64,000 nucleotides of DNA from Paragyromitra xinjiangensis (Eukaryota; Ascomycota; Pezizomycetes; Pezizales; Discinaceae): positions 3,286,001 through 3,350,000 of the forward strand of contig JBCAMK010000002.1 in NCBI GenBank assembly GCA_038503065.1, in the 5' to 3' direction. The position numbers were made by a program, and so were the translations under genes. Within the stretch, counting starts at the first letter, position 1, and every line of letters starts with the position of its first letter. Below, in pieces: positions 23,303 through 35,289 of this stretch. A model generated the notes under the pieces. That model ran no database searches. It was not told the DNA's origin and worked only from the letters and a program-made list of their open reading frames with translations.

Positions 23303-25525
23303 ATGGATAGCCGGGAACGTTCAGCAAAGAAGAGGAAGAGGGAAGTCAAGAAACCAAAGCAAGATACTGGTGCTGTTGAACACAAATCTCCATTCGCACC
23401 ATTCAGGACGACAGAGGGAGCCGAGAAAAGTCAGAAGAAACGAAGATCAGCGGACGGGCCAAAATCATCGAAACCTAATTCTAAAGACCGGAAAAAGACT
23501 CTAAATCGGGAATTGATTGAATCTGGAGAAGATGATGCACTTGATAAGTCTGACGCTGAAACCACCGATGATGTGATTTCATCGAGTGCAAAGGTCTTTT
23601 CAGACCTGGATATCGCTCCTGAAATTCAAAGAGCCATTGTTTCAATGGGGTTCTCAGATTTAAAAGAAATCCAACGGAATTCAATACCTTCAATTCTGGC
23701 CAGGAAAGACGTAAGCCTTTTTTTTCTTCATCAGACCCGTTCACTTATACATCATTAATTCTAACCTATCAACCTATAGGTCATAGCCACATCCAAGCCT
23801 GGAAGTGGGAAATCATTCGCTGCTCTCACATCTTCCGTCTCTATACTCGCGTCTAAGCGGTTCAAACCCCGCAATGGTACAGGCGCAATTATCTTAACCC
23901 CCACCCGCGAGCTAGCCCACCAACTTCTCAGTGTCGCGTCCGAGCTCCTCGCTGGCAGCGTCCAGACCTCCGGCATCGTAACCGACGGATCCAACTTCCG
24001 GTCCGAAGCCGAGAAGTTAGAGAAGGGAATTAACATTCTTATTGCTACTCCTAGACGACTACTAGAGCATCTTAAAAAAACCACAGCTTTCATTGTGAAG
24101 GATCTTAAGATCTTGGTAATTGATGATACAGGACGGCTGTTGGATGCAGAAACGAAAGAAGTTATGGAGCAGATTATCAAGCTGCTCCCTAAGAAGAAAC
24201 AAACAGTTCTTCTTGGGACTACTGCTATTTCAGATGACATTACAGAGGTTTTGCATCTGAGGAAGCCAATAAGCATAAGTGCGGAAGGCGAAAGCGAGGA
24301 AGAGCTCCCAGCTGTTGAAGGTCGGGTTCAAGGCTATGTAGCAATCGAACCTGATAAGCGGTTTCTACTACTCTTTTCGTTCTTGAAGAAATTCCAGAAG
24401 AAGAAAGTAGTGGTTGTGCTCTCTTCAACAGCAGCTGCGAAAGCTTATGGGAATATCTTGAACGCTATGGGCTTGTCGGTGCTTGATATTCACGGGAAGC
24501 AGACTACCCAGAAACGGGCTACAAACCTTGTCGAATTCAAAAATGCTGAGCAAGGAACCCTAGTTTGCACTGATGTAGTGGCACAAAGTCTTGAGGTATG
24601 TACAGCTATAGCCACTTTTTACCCTATCATTCGTGTCTCATGATGAGAAGAAATTGGTCCGTGTTAATGAGGCGGATTAAGACCCCGCTAAGTGAAAACA
24701 AAACCATACGAGTTTTTAACTCTCTCTGATTCCCACTACACCTTACACTCTTCCTCCTGTTCTTTACTGCTGCACGAGAGGTTTTCTGTTGCTAACATCT
24801 CATTGTCAAGATCCCTACTGTTGATTGGCACATCCAATATGACCCTCCGGAAAACCCACAGCGCTACATCTCCCGTCTCGGTCGTACAGCGAATAAATGC
24901 GTGATATTCCTGCAACCCTCCGAGTCAAGCTTCATAGACTACTTAAAGGAGAATAACGTCACGACTGAGGAATTCGAGTTCTCGAATAAGCAACTTGTGG
25001 CAGTGCAAGGCAACCTCGAGAAACTAATTTCTAAAAACTATGCGTTGAACTGTGAGGCGAAGGATGCATTCCGGTTAGTTCTTTATTTTCTCTCGTGTTT
25101 ATTTGACTGAGGGAGAGGGAGAGGGAGAGATTCCTTGATATGATGAGAAGAAATTGGTCCGTGTTAATGAGGCGGATTAAGACCCCGCTAAATGAAAACA
25201 AAACCATACGAGTTTCTAACTCACTCTGATTCCATTCCCCTTCTCCCTCCTTCTCCCTCCTTCTCCCCTAATACCCCTCTTGCCGTAGCTAACCATAAGC
25301 CCGTATTTCAGATCATACCTCAAAAACTACACAGCACACGTTCTTCCGTCTGTCTTCGATGTATCTAAACTAGACCTGGTCAAAACGGCGAAGAGTTTCG
25401 GATTCGAAATGCCCCCAAGAGTGGAGCTCAAGGAACCCGAGGAAAAGGAAGAGAAATGGAAGATGACCTATGGGCCAGCAAAACCAGGGATCAAGGGTGT
25501 TAAAAGGAGGAAAGTCATGGTTTGA
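23303..25525 (+). CDS. HAS1/DDX18-like DEAD-box protein with degenerate catalytic motifs (putative pseudohelicase)
   Basis: Exons 23303-23710, 23780-24595, 24811-25073, 25312-25525; 566 aa. The fold and C-terminus are HAS1-like: Q-motif region ([10 protein letters not shown]), [48 protein letters not shown] and [15 protein letters not shown]1 is a nucleolar helicase for 60S and 40S maturation. Most catalytic motifs differ: motif I reads SKPGSGKS; Ib is TPRR rather than TPGR; II is D251-D-T-G instead of DEAD; III is GTT instead of SAT; V reads AQSLE rather than ARGLD; VI is SRLGRTANK instead of HRVGRTARG. The frame is intact and the spliced protein is full length, so this is divergence rather than breakage. 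The N-terminus is Lys/Arg-rich with a likely nuclear signal. A true HAS1 is expected elsewhere in the genome. Introns 2 and 3 (215 and 238 bp) are far longer than the local norm. Confidence 0.88.
24641..24733 (+). repeat. Intronic duplicated insert, copy A (intron 2)
   Basis: 93 bp inside intron 2 of the HAS1-like gene, 90/93 identical to copy B at an exact offset of 500 bp; the three differences are at 24692, 24716 and 24723. It starts TGATGAGAAGAAATTGG and ends CTGATTCC. It lies inside the intron and includes neither splice site. Confidence 0.93.
25141..25233 (+). repeat. Intronic duplicated insert, copy B (intron 3)
   Basis: Second copy of the 93-bp element, in intron 3 of the same gene. 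It is flanked by low-complexity tracts: GGGAGA repeats just upstream (25110-25130) and three TTCTCCCTCC decamers just downstream (25240-25268). Confidence 0.93.
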
Positions 25526-28500
25526 TGGGTGTAATGCTTACTTGTAGTATATAAGACCTTAATTTTTCGGAATGATGATGAGTATTAGCACGTACTTCCT
25601 GCGGGTGAGTTGAGTATCTTGGTGCTTGCGAGGGAAGGTACCGCGATGTAGGTTGTGAACGGTCCTTCCTTCCCCGCCAAGTGTCAGTTTTTCTTCCAGT
25701 CGTTCCTCTCCTTCCCGTTGGAAATTGACAAATCGGATCGTCATTCTACGGATGCCTGGCGGCTTTATCTCTACCTGACCAGACATACCACGACGAATCC
25801 AAGATTGATGCTTTTGGTCACATTTTTAATGCGGTCATTCGGGGACTCTGATGTGCGTTCAACCAACAGTTCAGTTGCACGTTACAATTCGTTTTCCCGA
25901 TACATTCTATTTTTCTTATTTATCTATCGGGAAACCTATTTGGGTAGAAATAAATATAAACGAGCCTCCGCGAAACTCCAATATTCCAGTGACCTTTTCA
26001 AGTGAAATCCAGATCCATGGTTTCGTCTCTGTACAAAGAGATCACCCACCGCTGATCTTTAACCGTATTTCAACTCGTGGGGTTACGATTCATTTCCCCT
26101 GAAAATCCTCCACGCATGAGCTAGAGCCACCAAGTATAGTTATAGATCAACGAGCTCTTTTTTCTAATCAACAAGGCGGCATCGACCATTAGCTACTTTC
26201 CAGAAATCGGGGCCGCAGTGCTGTCACTGATCACCATAGTTCCTTTTTCCTCCTGCCGTAAGACGAGAGCCAAGTTTCTTAGTCCAGACGACGCGTCATC
26301 CTGTTACTCCCGTCCCGTAGACAATAGACTCCCCCCCCGATAACGGATTTTCGACACGGTAACAGCTAGCGATGAATTACGGCTCTGGCACCGCGAGGCT
26401 GTGCAGTACTTGTATTCGTTACTTGTATCAACTGAAATCTTAAAAATTGAGCGGGGAGTACTGGTCCGTCTTGGTGCTTGGTACGAATAAAATTACTACT
26501 CTTGGTGCCAAGAAAAGTTGTGGACGCCTTGGTGAGTACTTAATCTCCCCTGTAAAATTTAGTTATAGCCTAAAAAGCGCCAATGTGTAGGAAACTCCTG
26601 GCTTGGTGATAATCACGGCCTATCACTCGTAGGGCTCAGATGTCATGATTTTTCTCCTCCTGACCGGATAAAGCTTTGTTGCTCTTCTTACACAGCTAAC
26701 GCGGCCCCCTACAGAGCAAAAACTATAATACCAAGACGGCGACCCGCCCGTTGCTAGCATTTTTTTCAAGGTTCAGATTCATCAGGAGTTGCCCAGGTTC
26801 GTAATCACCAACCACCCACCTAAAAGCGTGCAAGGAGCAGTCGTGGGAGTATTTCTGGGAGTATCACTGCTACTTGATCCCAGCCTGTTTTAGGTTTTAC
26901 CTTGTGGGTGAAAGCCACGAGTGATGGTTTGTGATTATATCGGCTCCAAAATTCCCGAAGCTAAGCCTCGATTAGATGAGCGAGGAAAGCCCCTAGATGC
27001 TTGAAGTATTTTGGTTGCTTTAACTTCATAGAGCCTTCCTCTACAAGGTTTAGCATTCTTTTCACGATTCTATCCTAGCAAAAAAAAGTAGGAGAGAGGA
27101 GTGTGATACTTGGGCTATATTCGAAAAACCAGGAATAGGCCGTCCGAGCCGTGTTGTGACCCACAAATTTTTTCGACTTTAAGTTTCGATTATAGCCTAT
27201 TGAGGTCCTCTTAAAATAAGGAATTCCTCAAATAGCAATGTAATTGAGGTAGCCCCCAACAACGTTCGTATTTCTGCATGCCCAGAAGGGTTGGTGGTGT
27301 TTCGGGCTCAATAGAATAGTAGCGACACTATTTGGTGGTAACCTGGGTAGCCAACCTTGTGGATTTTCTGCCCCAGGCTTGCCGATGTTACAGTAGTCGA
27401 CGTGAATGGTACTGTTTTTGGGTCCCAATTTTATCGCACGCAGAACGTATCAGATATGATCCAACTGCCTGTCCCGTAGCTTGTATAACTACCTAGTTCA
27501 CCATCGCACATACTTGTTTAGGCGCTAGGGCAAGGGACCATTGAGATACTTGATCATTACACTCATGACATTTTTTGGTTGTCGCCCAGCCAAATGTGTT
27601 TGGCTGGAAGATTACACTAGAAAGTCATAGGCTTGGCATTAGCTATCGAAGAACTGCTTTCAAAAATTACCCCCCGTGAGCCGTAGTTTTTTGATTGATT
27701 GCTTGTAAGTACATTCAACTACCTAGGTTATGGTACTGGATTAGCTGTTGCGTTAAATTTGGTGGAATAAAAAGGTGGTAAAAACGGCTCTTGTGACGGT
27801 TTATAGGATAGCTAATAGGATAGCTATTCCCCAGACTCTGAAGAGAACTTTATTCACCAGAAAAAAACAGGTAGGAGAAGATCAAGAAAAAAACACCCTA
27901 GAATAAGATGAAACCGAAACCCAATACGAAATGTACGGAAGTGAATTTCTCGATCAGCCTACTCATCAACGATTTGTAAGCGGGTATTCGCCTGCTTCTA
28001 GGATTGGTTATCTCAGACCTGGCCCCCGAAAGTCAGTAGAAATTTTACAGGAAAAGATCACGCCTTGCATGAACCATTGCAGGAGTCTGAAGTAGTGAGA
28101 GACCTTTAGAAGTTACTGTATAGGTAAGGCCTTGGGCAATGGCCCAAGTACAAGATAATGAAGACCGGAGGCACAAAGGCAGGGCACAAAGGCAAGGGTA
28201 TATATTGAGTATGAAGATAATGAAAAGGAGAGAAAAGCCGAGTAGAGGGCTATATAACCTCTGGATATCGTCCCGTGACAGTATACTTAGGATTAGCGAG
28301 AGAGAACCAGTAGAGTGGGGATGGAAATGTATCACGCATAGTCTCGTTCGAACCCCCATTTTATCAAAGGAACATTGGCCAGCCGCTTCTGCTAGCTCTA
28401 TTAGACAGTCTCTGATGAATACACCAGTTACTTGCCTGATCGTGATATAGACTTCCCTAAATAGTGTTGGTGTACATCCTTAGCTGAATCTTCATGGGTA

Positions 28501-29396
28501 GTGTTGGGCATGGGTCGAACGTTTAGACCTGCGGAGATGAAGTTAATAGTTACTCCCAATGGTAGCAAACTAAGATTAGATATGTTCACGTCTCTTCACT
28601 CTTCATTCCACTTCGATTTCAAAGTCTCTTGCTTCTTAACTGTTGTGAGTACCAAGAGACCCGAGATGATTGGTGAAATAGTTGGAGGTCTATAGTATGA
28701 GAATTATTATTACCTGAGGGCTATGAGTATAGAAAGTCTCTTATACATTTGGGTTTTAGTTTTCGCCAAAAAACTATCTGCAATACACAATACTATTACA
28801 ATAGACAAGAACCGGAGAGGTAGCGAGTGATGGGTTGTGACTGAATTATTTCCAACTCCATATCGACTATCACATTAAACAAAGAATCTAACATACAAAA
28901 GTCCCTAGGGAATAATTGGTATAGATAGTCTTTAGTTAACTAATCACAGTTATTTCTCTCTCGAAGAAAATCATACAGAATCGATCGTTTAACTTGCTTA
29001 CATGTAATAACAATCTCGTACCCACCGCACAGCAGCAAGCGTAAGGTACCCCTCGCCGAGAACTAATAATAATAGTAATAATACTAACAATAATGCCTCA
29101 TACTCTCATACAGCTCTAGGGCTCACCGAAAACTACCACAATAAACCTGAACGTAGAAATAGAGAACCCCAGTGAAAAGATCTGACCCGGTTGCTCTTAG
29201 CTACATGGAAGGGAGCCTACTGGATAACACAACTATTATACAACATAGAAAATAGAACCTCAAAGCATCGATGCACAAGGGTTACAAACCGAGACATGGA
29301 TGCAGAATACTCTAGGTCAGGCTAAAACACTAGACAATCAGGGCCAATCCAAAAAAAGCCCCCCCATTACTTCCAGCTATATCTAACTCCCACCCG
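25526..29396. other. Long gene-poor region
   Basis: Nearly 3.9 kb with no ORF of natural composition longer than about 110 codons, no recognised repeat family and no RNA gene. It contains many stops in all frames. It may hold an old degenerate element, but nothing in it can be supported. Confidence 0.5.
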
Positions 29397-30326
29397 TCAA
29401 GCAACAGGATTAACTAGTCCATCGATAGAAGGACAGCCGAACTTATCCCAAGAAAACACGAAAATAGTATTCCTTGGAATATCGTCCCAAGACCACCGAC
29501 CCTTTTTGAAAGCGATAGATAATTCTGAGAGCATTCTGTCATAGGGTTCTTGCCTCAGAGTATCGGCTCCCATCTCCAACAGTAGATCTATAACCCTATA
29601 ATCACGGCAGATATCTTGTGCCGCTAAACGAAGAGCAGTACCTCCCCATTGATCTCGAGCATTAACATCAACCCCATGCTCTATTAGAAACCTGATCGCA
29701 TCGCAAGATTCATCGAAGTAATTTTCTGCTGTTAGGTGGAGCGCTGTCTTCCCTAATCCGTCTCGCGCATCAAGATCGACCCCCAACTCCACTAAAAACT
29801 GAAGTATCGGGATCTTGCTCCTGACAGTCATAAACGACGACACTGCTAGATGGGCGAGAGTCTGCCTGCATCTACACTGGAGAGAAATATCTGCTCCTTT
29901 TCCCACGAGGTACCTAGCCATATCCAAACGGCTATGCTCCACAGCGTGGTGAAGCCCAGTTTTGTTATGCAAACCATCCCTTTCATCGATCTCAAATCCG
30001 TAGCTCAAAAGAAGCTCCACTAGAGGAATCATCCCTCTAGAAGCAGCCCAGTGAAATGCCGTCATTCTTCCGTCATCGATAGTGTATATGTCTGCCCCGT
30101 TTTCGAGAAGTATTTTCGCCAAATCTCCATATCCGTACATTGCTGCCCAGCAAATGGGTTTGTAGTGCTTCACGAAGTGTCGTCGAAGGACGGCTTCGAG
30201 AATCGGTGTTAGAAGGTTCGCGAGATGAGGGTAGGTTTCGATAAAGTCTTTCAGAGTAACTGGGTTTAGGTTTTTGGCGATTTCCATGAGAAGCTCATTT
30301 GGGAGCCTAAGAGCTGGGAGCAGCAT
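29397..30326 (-). CDS. F-box-like/ankyrin-repeat protein (309 aa)
   Basis: Single-exon gene. The N-terminus LRLPNELLMEIAKNLNPVTL followed by IETYPHLANLLTPILE has the F-box-like layout (Leu-Pro-x-Glu-Leu then hydrophobic helices), which could dock to SKP1. About six or seven ankyrin repeats follow from residue 55 to 265, for example WAAMYGYGDLAKILLENGAD, TAFHWAASRGMIPLVELLLS, TALHLTAENYFDE and LLLEMGADT. The C-terminal 40 residues are not ankyrin-like (WSWDDIPRNTIFVFSWDKFG). Such proteins form large, variable families in filamentous fungi; target unknown. A second gene of the same type lies at 57245-58531 and shares the F-box-like start, but the repeats have diverged. Confidence 0.85.
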   Translation of the reverse strand: MLLPALRLPNELLMEIAKNLNPVTLKDFIETYPHLANLLTPILEAVLRRHFVKHYKPICWAAMYGYGDLAKILLENGADIYTIDDGRMTAFHWAASRGMIPLVELLLSYGFEIDERDGLHNKTGLHHAVEHSRLDMARYLVGKGADISLQCRCRQTLAHLAVSSFMTVRSKIPILQFLVELGVDLDARDGLGKTALHLTAENYFDESCDAIRFLIEHGVDVNARDQWGGTALRLAAQDICRDYRVIDLLLEMGADTLRQEPYDRMLSELSIAFKKGRWSWDDIPRNTIFVFSWDKFGCPSIDGLVNPVA

Positions 30327-31250
30327 TATGAGAGTTTATCTTTTATCGAGTTACTGAATGTCTTGAAGTGATGTTGTCGAAGTAGTCTCGAGAGTTATTC
30401 TTGTGTGAGGCTGTGTATCGCCGCGCCAGCAAATATCGCCAAGACGGGGTTTCGCGTTCTGCTCTCCCGGCGAGTGATGATGTATGATTTGTATATCTGG
30501 ATCCTGTTTTGCCGCAATTAAGGATTCACTCGAGTGATTAGTCGTGGAGATATCCTTGGAGTACCAGGGCCAAGGTTTTGCATACACTTAAGTATCTCCT
30601 ATGGCTTGTTACGAGGGAGAAAAGGCTGAACCAAGATATCAGATACAAGCCACGTCCGGCCTAGGCCTGCGGCCGGATTTAAAAGGAATACATGCATGTT
30701 TATAAAGTTAGTAAACGGAAACTTAGGAGCATTATTGTTTCTCGAGAATTCAGAAAGACCAAAATATGTTTTTTTGTGCTCACAGTCGGGTTTTGACCCC
30801 TCCTGTAAGCACGACAAAAGGTGAGTATCACATCAAGGGTCGCTGTTTTCTATAGATCAGCCCCAGCCCACACGAGCCTAAGCGGGCCAATGAGAACCCA
30901 TTAAACTAACGGCGCATACGACTTTTATCTCCCTATATTATTTAGATCTCGGTAGAAAACCAGGCAAAAATATTCCATCATTATACTAAAAAGATTATAC
31001 TTATGTTCCTGACTCCGCCCAAAGCACTTTTTCCTCTTGAATAGTTCATAAAGGCTACGAAAGTAAAAAAGAGCCACAAAAAGAACACAAGCACAGACAC
31101 ATGCTCACCACAACTATAGTACAATGCAGTAAAGCAAGATAAAACCAAGCAAAAGAACAAACAACCTCTCCGACAAAACTAAACAGAGACAGCTATCAAA
31201 CTTCGTCACAACATGTTGGCCTATGCACCCCCGAAATCGAAATGAAATGT
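30327..31250. other. Intergenic between ankyrin gene and PRP24
   Basis: No coding evidence. It carries the ankyrin gene promoter (30330-30600) and the PRP24 3' UTR. A short imperfect inverted repeat TCCGGCC...GGCCGGA occurs at about 30655-30677. Confidence 0.5.
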
Positions 31251-34200
31251 CTATCTTCGCAGGAACATCGCCTTAAAATCCGCATTTGACTTCGCCGGCT
31301 TTTCAGCCTCCCCATCACCCATAACTATATCCCTCTCAGCACTCTTCTTTTCCTCCCCTACCACTACTATCTTTTGCCTCCCTATCGGCCCGGCGAACCC
31401 CAACCCGGTTCTCCGCTTCTGTCCCCTTGTCGCTCCTCCACTAGCCCTCACCACACTTGTCGGCGCAGCAAACAACGCACCTTTAGCTTCCTCTTTCTTA
31501 CCCGCCGTCGCAAACCCCTTCGTTTGTTTTACCTCCGGCTTCTGTTTCATCAAATCCGGCAGACTCCCAATAGCAATCCTCTTCCCCGCGAGATCAGATC
31601 CATCAAGCGCCAGCGTAGCCTTCCCCGCATCCGCCACCGACTCATATTCCACGATCGCACCCTGGTGGTCTGGCCGCAACGCAACCTTCCTAAGAGGACC
31701 ATACTTCTCAAACATCTCACGGATCTTCGTATCGTTGACAGTATCAGCAACATTCATAATCCCCAGTGTTTTTTTCTTGATATCGTCGAAAGATGGTACC
31801 GAAGCAGGCGGGGAACCGGCTCCACCTGAGGCTGATGGTGAAGCCAAGCTCATGTTGTCTCCATTTGTACGGTGGCCGTGATCACTGCTTGGCGTACTGG
31901 CTCTCGAAGCGTCGACTGCGTTGCCGGGTTTTTGCTTCCCTGGGTTGGCTTGGGCGATACTAACATCGAGAATACGGGATTTGAGTTGTGTTCCATTCAG
32001 TTCGAGGGATGCTTCCGCTTGCTCCTATGATTTGTGGGTTAATTTAGGCAGATATCTTGAGACATGCATGAGATGTCTTACCTTGGTTGTGAAAGCTACA
32101 AATCCAAAGCCTTTATGTGTCCCCTTCCTCGGACCAGGGGGCACTCGGACCTTCTCGATCTGCCCGTACTTTTGAAACAAGTCTAGAAGATCCTTTTCGG
32201 TGGCTTGGAAATCGATATTTCGGATATATAACTCGCGACCTTCATGTCTGCAGGACCAACACCGGGAGGATCAGTACCAATCACATCCCAAAGGGGAAAT
32301 TAGAATTTGGAAGCCATACACTGGGCCCGACCGGTCCTTCTTCTGATTCGGTGCAGATATCTTCGCCACTAGCCTCTCCTTCTCCCCAAGCTGTTTACCA
32401 TCCAATTGCGTAGCCCTCTGCGCTTGCTCAGAAGACATGAATTGAACGTAGCAGAAGCGCCGATGGCTATTATACTTCAAGCTCGGGAAACGAACATCCA
32501 CAATTTCACCAATCTTAGAACGACATAATTAGTCTACGGACCCAAGCATCTATGGATGCTTAACCGAAATACTTACATTTTTAAATAAATTCCTGATAAA
32601 AGCCTCGTCAGCAGAGGGCGGGAAATTCGTGACATAAAGCGTCGATCCTGTCCCGATTTGGACTTCAATCGGGCGTCCCTCGACATATTTCCCGTCCCTG
32701 GTCTGAGCGGCGAGAACATCCTCCTTAGCGTCAAACTCGACAGTCGCGGTTGACGACTTCCCGTCCCTTTCGGTAATAATCTTCAAACTGTTTATCGTAC
32801 CACACTTTATATCAAGGGTTAGTACGATGAAATAAAAGGCAAGAGACAGGCAAATGTATACTACTCACTTCTCTGAAAAACTGCCGGACCTTCACCTCCG
32901 GATAATCCGGCGGCAAATACTTCACGATGACCGTAGTATTCTCACGATCCCGTTTAGCCACAGACGCTGCAGAAGGAAGTGCAGGCACTAGTGGCATGTC
33001 TTGATCTAGTTCCTCCGGTCTAGGCTTTTTACTGGGTTGAGTATCATCAGCGGTCTCGACAGGACTTCGTCGCCGCTTTGAACTAACCCGAGCCTCCTCA
33101 GGTAGTGCTGTTTCAGCTTCCTGTTGCTGTTCTTGTCTTATCTCCACTTGTACTTGTGCTTGTTGGTGCGCCGCAGCCTGTGCTTCCTATCCGAACGTTA
33201 GAGTAATCCCACGACGGGGAGAAATAAGAAATCTACCTGATTTCTTCTATCCTGAATCTCCGTCAACAACTTCCTATGCCGAATAGTAGCCCACTCCACC
33301 TCCCCAACATCCCCATAATCCTCTACATGATTTCTATAAGTCTCCAGTATCTTCTCGGGCCAATCAAGAACCTTCACCCTCAAAGCCTGCTTCAAAACAT
33401 TCCCAGCAGACTCCTTCGTCTGATTCGCCAACCCCCAATGATAATATCGTAGCCAAAACTCATAAGAATGATCCTGAGACTTTGCGAGCTCCTTCCAGAT
33501 ATTACTCGCAGATTCAAACTTCTTCGCCAGGGTACAAAAGTTGATATGGATCCTCTGCAACCGATACTCCGGATCATCTTTCCCAGTTTCCGTGACCGCC
33601 TCCGAGATGCCCATTTCCGCCATATCGAAATCATCTTCGCCAGCATCATGCTCAAACGCCCTCCGTTTCAAAAACCCACACCACGCAATATTCACCTTCA
33701 ACACCTCCTCCAACCCGCCCAGATCCAACATCCCCGTTTTCGTAGCCCTATGCTTCACATCCGAGACCTCTTCAAACGGCTTATACCCCCGTTCCAACGC
33801 AATGATATACTGCGCCCACAAAGTCCCCGACCACGGACAATGACGGGTAGCGCGTTTCAGCAGCGATATAGCACGCGGGGAGGTATTAGCTCGTTCTAGA
33901 ACGAAATAGACGTAGGTTTCCCAGACTCGAGCTTGGTCTCCGAATCGTAGTAGACATCGTTCGTAGAGTGTGCAGGCCATTTCGACGTCGAGTTTCTTCT
34001 TCGGTTGGTTGGTTTCCCATTTCAGGTATTCATCCCATGTGTTCCATTCTTCTGTAATGTTACCTTTCTCGCGCTTGAGGCGGAGCTCGAAGATCTCCCG
34101 GCTGGAGTATTTCTCGAGTGCTGCGGCGTAGAGCTTGTTGGTGCTGACCATTACGGACTCGTAGTTTGCGTTGTCGTAGCGGGTGATGAAGGTGCTAAAT

Positions 34201-35289
34201 GCGGAGAAGGTATCGCTGATTGTAGCGTGTGGGACTAGGAGACGAGCTTTGTAGAGGTTTCGGATGAAGTCGAGTTTAGCAGAACTATAATTAAACCATC
34301 AGCCATAGCCCAAGCTTATCAGAGTGTAGGAAAACTCACGTTGGGTCAGCGTCGAGATCCTGCATGAGCAGATCTCGGTATCTATCCCACAGTTCATTAC
34401 TCTGAACAACAATCAGCAAGGTTTCAGAACGATCCGTAGGCAGGAAACTCACATCTGAGATAATGTTCATCGTAGCCTGAGCCCCAAGTCTATATGTCTC
34501 GACGACAAACTCCCGCGTGAAGAGCTCTCCCAACGCGATTTTATCCTCAGGGCTTAGACCCGTACTCCTACCATGTCTGGCCTCTGAATACTGAGCTTCT
34601 AGGAACTGGGCATAGGTCTTCCAGAGCAAAACACTTGCGCCCTCTTCCTCCACAGCCTTGGAACACAGCTCTAGAACATTCAATCTATCCTCCAGTCCCG
34701 TAGCGATCGATGTCTCATCCGCGATCCATTCCAACCACATAGACTCCTTCAACGGAAACCGCTCCAACATCTCCTGTCGACCAGTCCGAAGATCCGCCAG
34801 TAAAATATACTCCTCACCTCGTCCAGCCGACTGCTGATGGGCGAGAAACCCACGATGTAGTAGAGAAATGTACTCAACATGGGACTCATACTGATAAGGG
34901 CGATCAGTGATAAACTCCAACAACGCGGCAATCCGCTCATAATCTGCCCCCTCAAGCGGGTCCACCCTCTCCACCTCCACCTCATCTGGATCCTCCATCT
35001 TGATCTCAATCGACGTGCTCGTTCTCCCCTCGCCAGAATCCCCCATGACCTCGTCTCTCGACTCCGGAGTTGCGGTCCTCGGCGCGGACGACGAAATAAC
35101 CCTGGCGATGAACCTCTCCCCGCTCGTCGCCGGTGACTGTCGGGGATTCGTGTTGGCGCCGGAACCGGGACCAGGTGAATTAGAGTTTGTGCTCACGAAC
35201 GGGGGACGTGATGGGCGCGGGGAAGCAGAAGGGTTTGCAGGACCAGGAGATGAGTCGTCCGAAGGCGACAGAAGCGAGCTGATATCCAT
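31251..35289 (-). CDS. PRP24: U4/U6 snRNP recycling factor, PRP24/SART3 type (HAT repeats, four RRMs, LSm-binding tail)
   Basis: Exons in transcript order: 35289-34453, 34401-34340, 34284-33237, 33186-32869, 32804-32577, 32513-32320, 32247-32082, 32024-31251; all phases agree and give 1208 aa. A Ser/Pro-rich N-terminus precedes HAT-type helical repeats (about residues 115-640, for example WLEWIADETSI, LWKTYAQFLEAQYSEAR, ARVWETYVYFVLERA, LWAQYIIALERGY, FWLRYYHWGLA). A charged linker with a basic signal KRRR follows. Four RRMs lie at about 732-807 (TTVIVKYLPP), 808-885 (TLYVTNFPP), 899-975 (ELYIRNIDF) and 1034-1100 (TLGIMNVADT). The last residues SNADFKAMFLRR match the LSm2-8-binding tail of Prp24. 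The protein anneals U4 to U6 snRNA during spliceosome recycling in the nucleus. Intron 1 (51 bp) has no stop and is a multiple of three. Confidence 0.95.

Noticed and set aside
24641..25233. Explaining the repeated intron sequence as an exon duplication
   Set aside because: The exon between the two copies is not duplicated, and only intron-internal sequence is shared.
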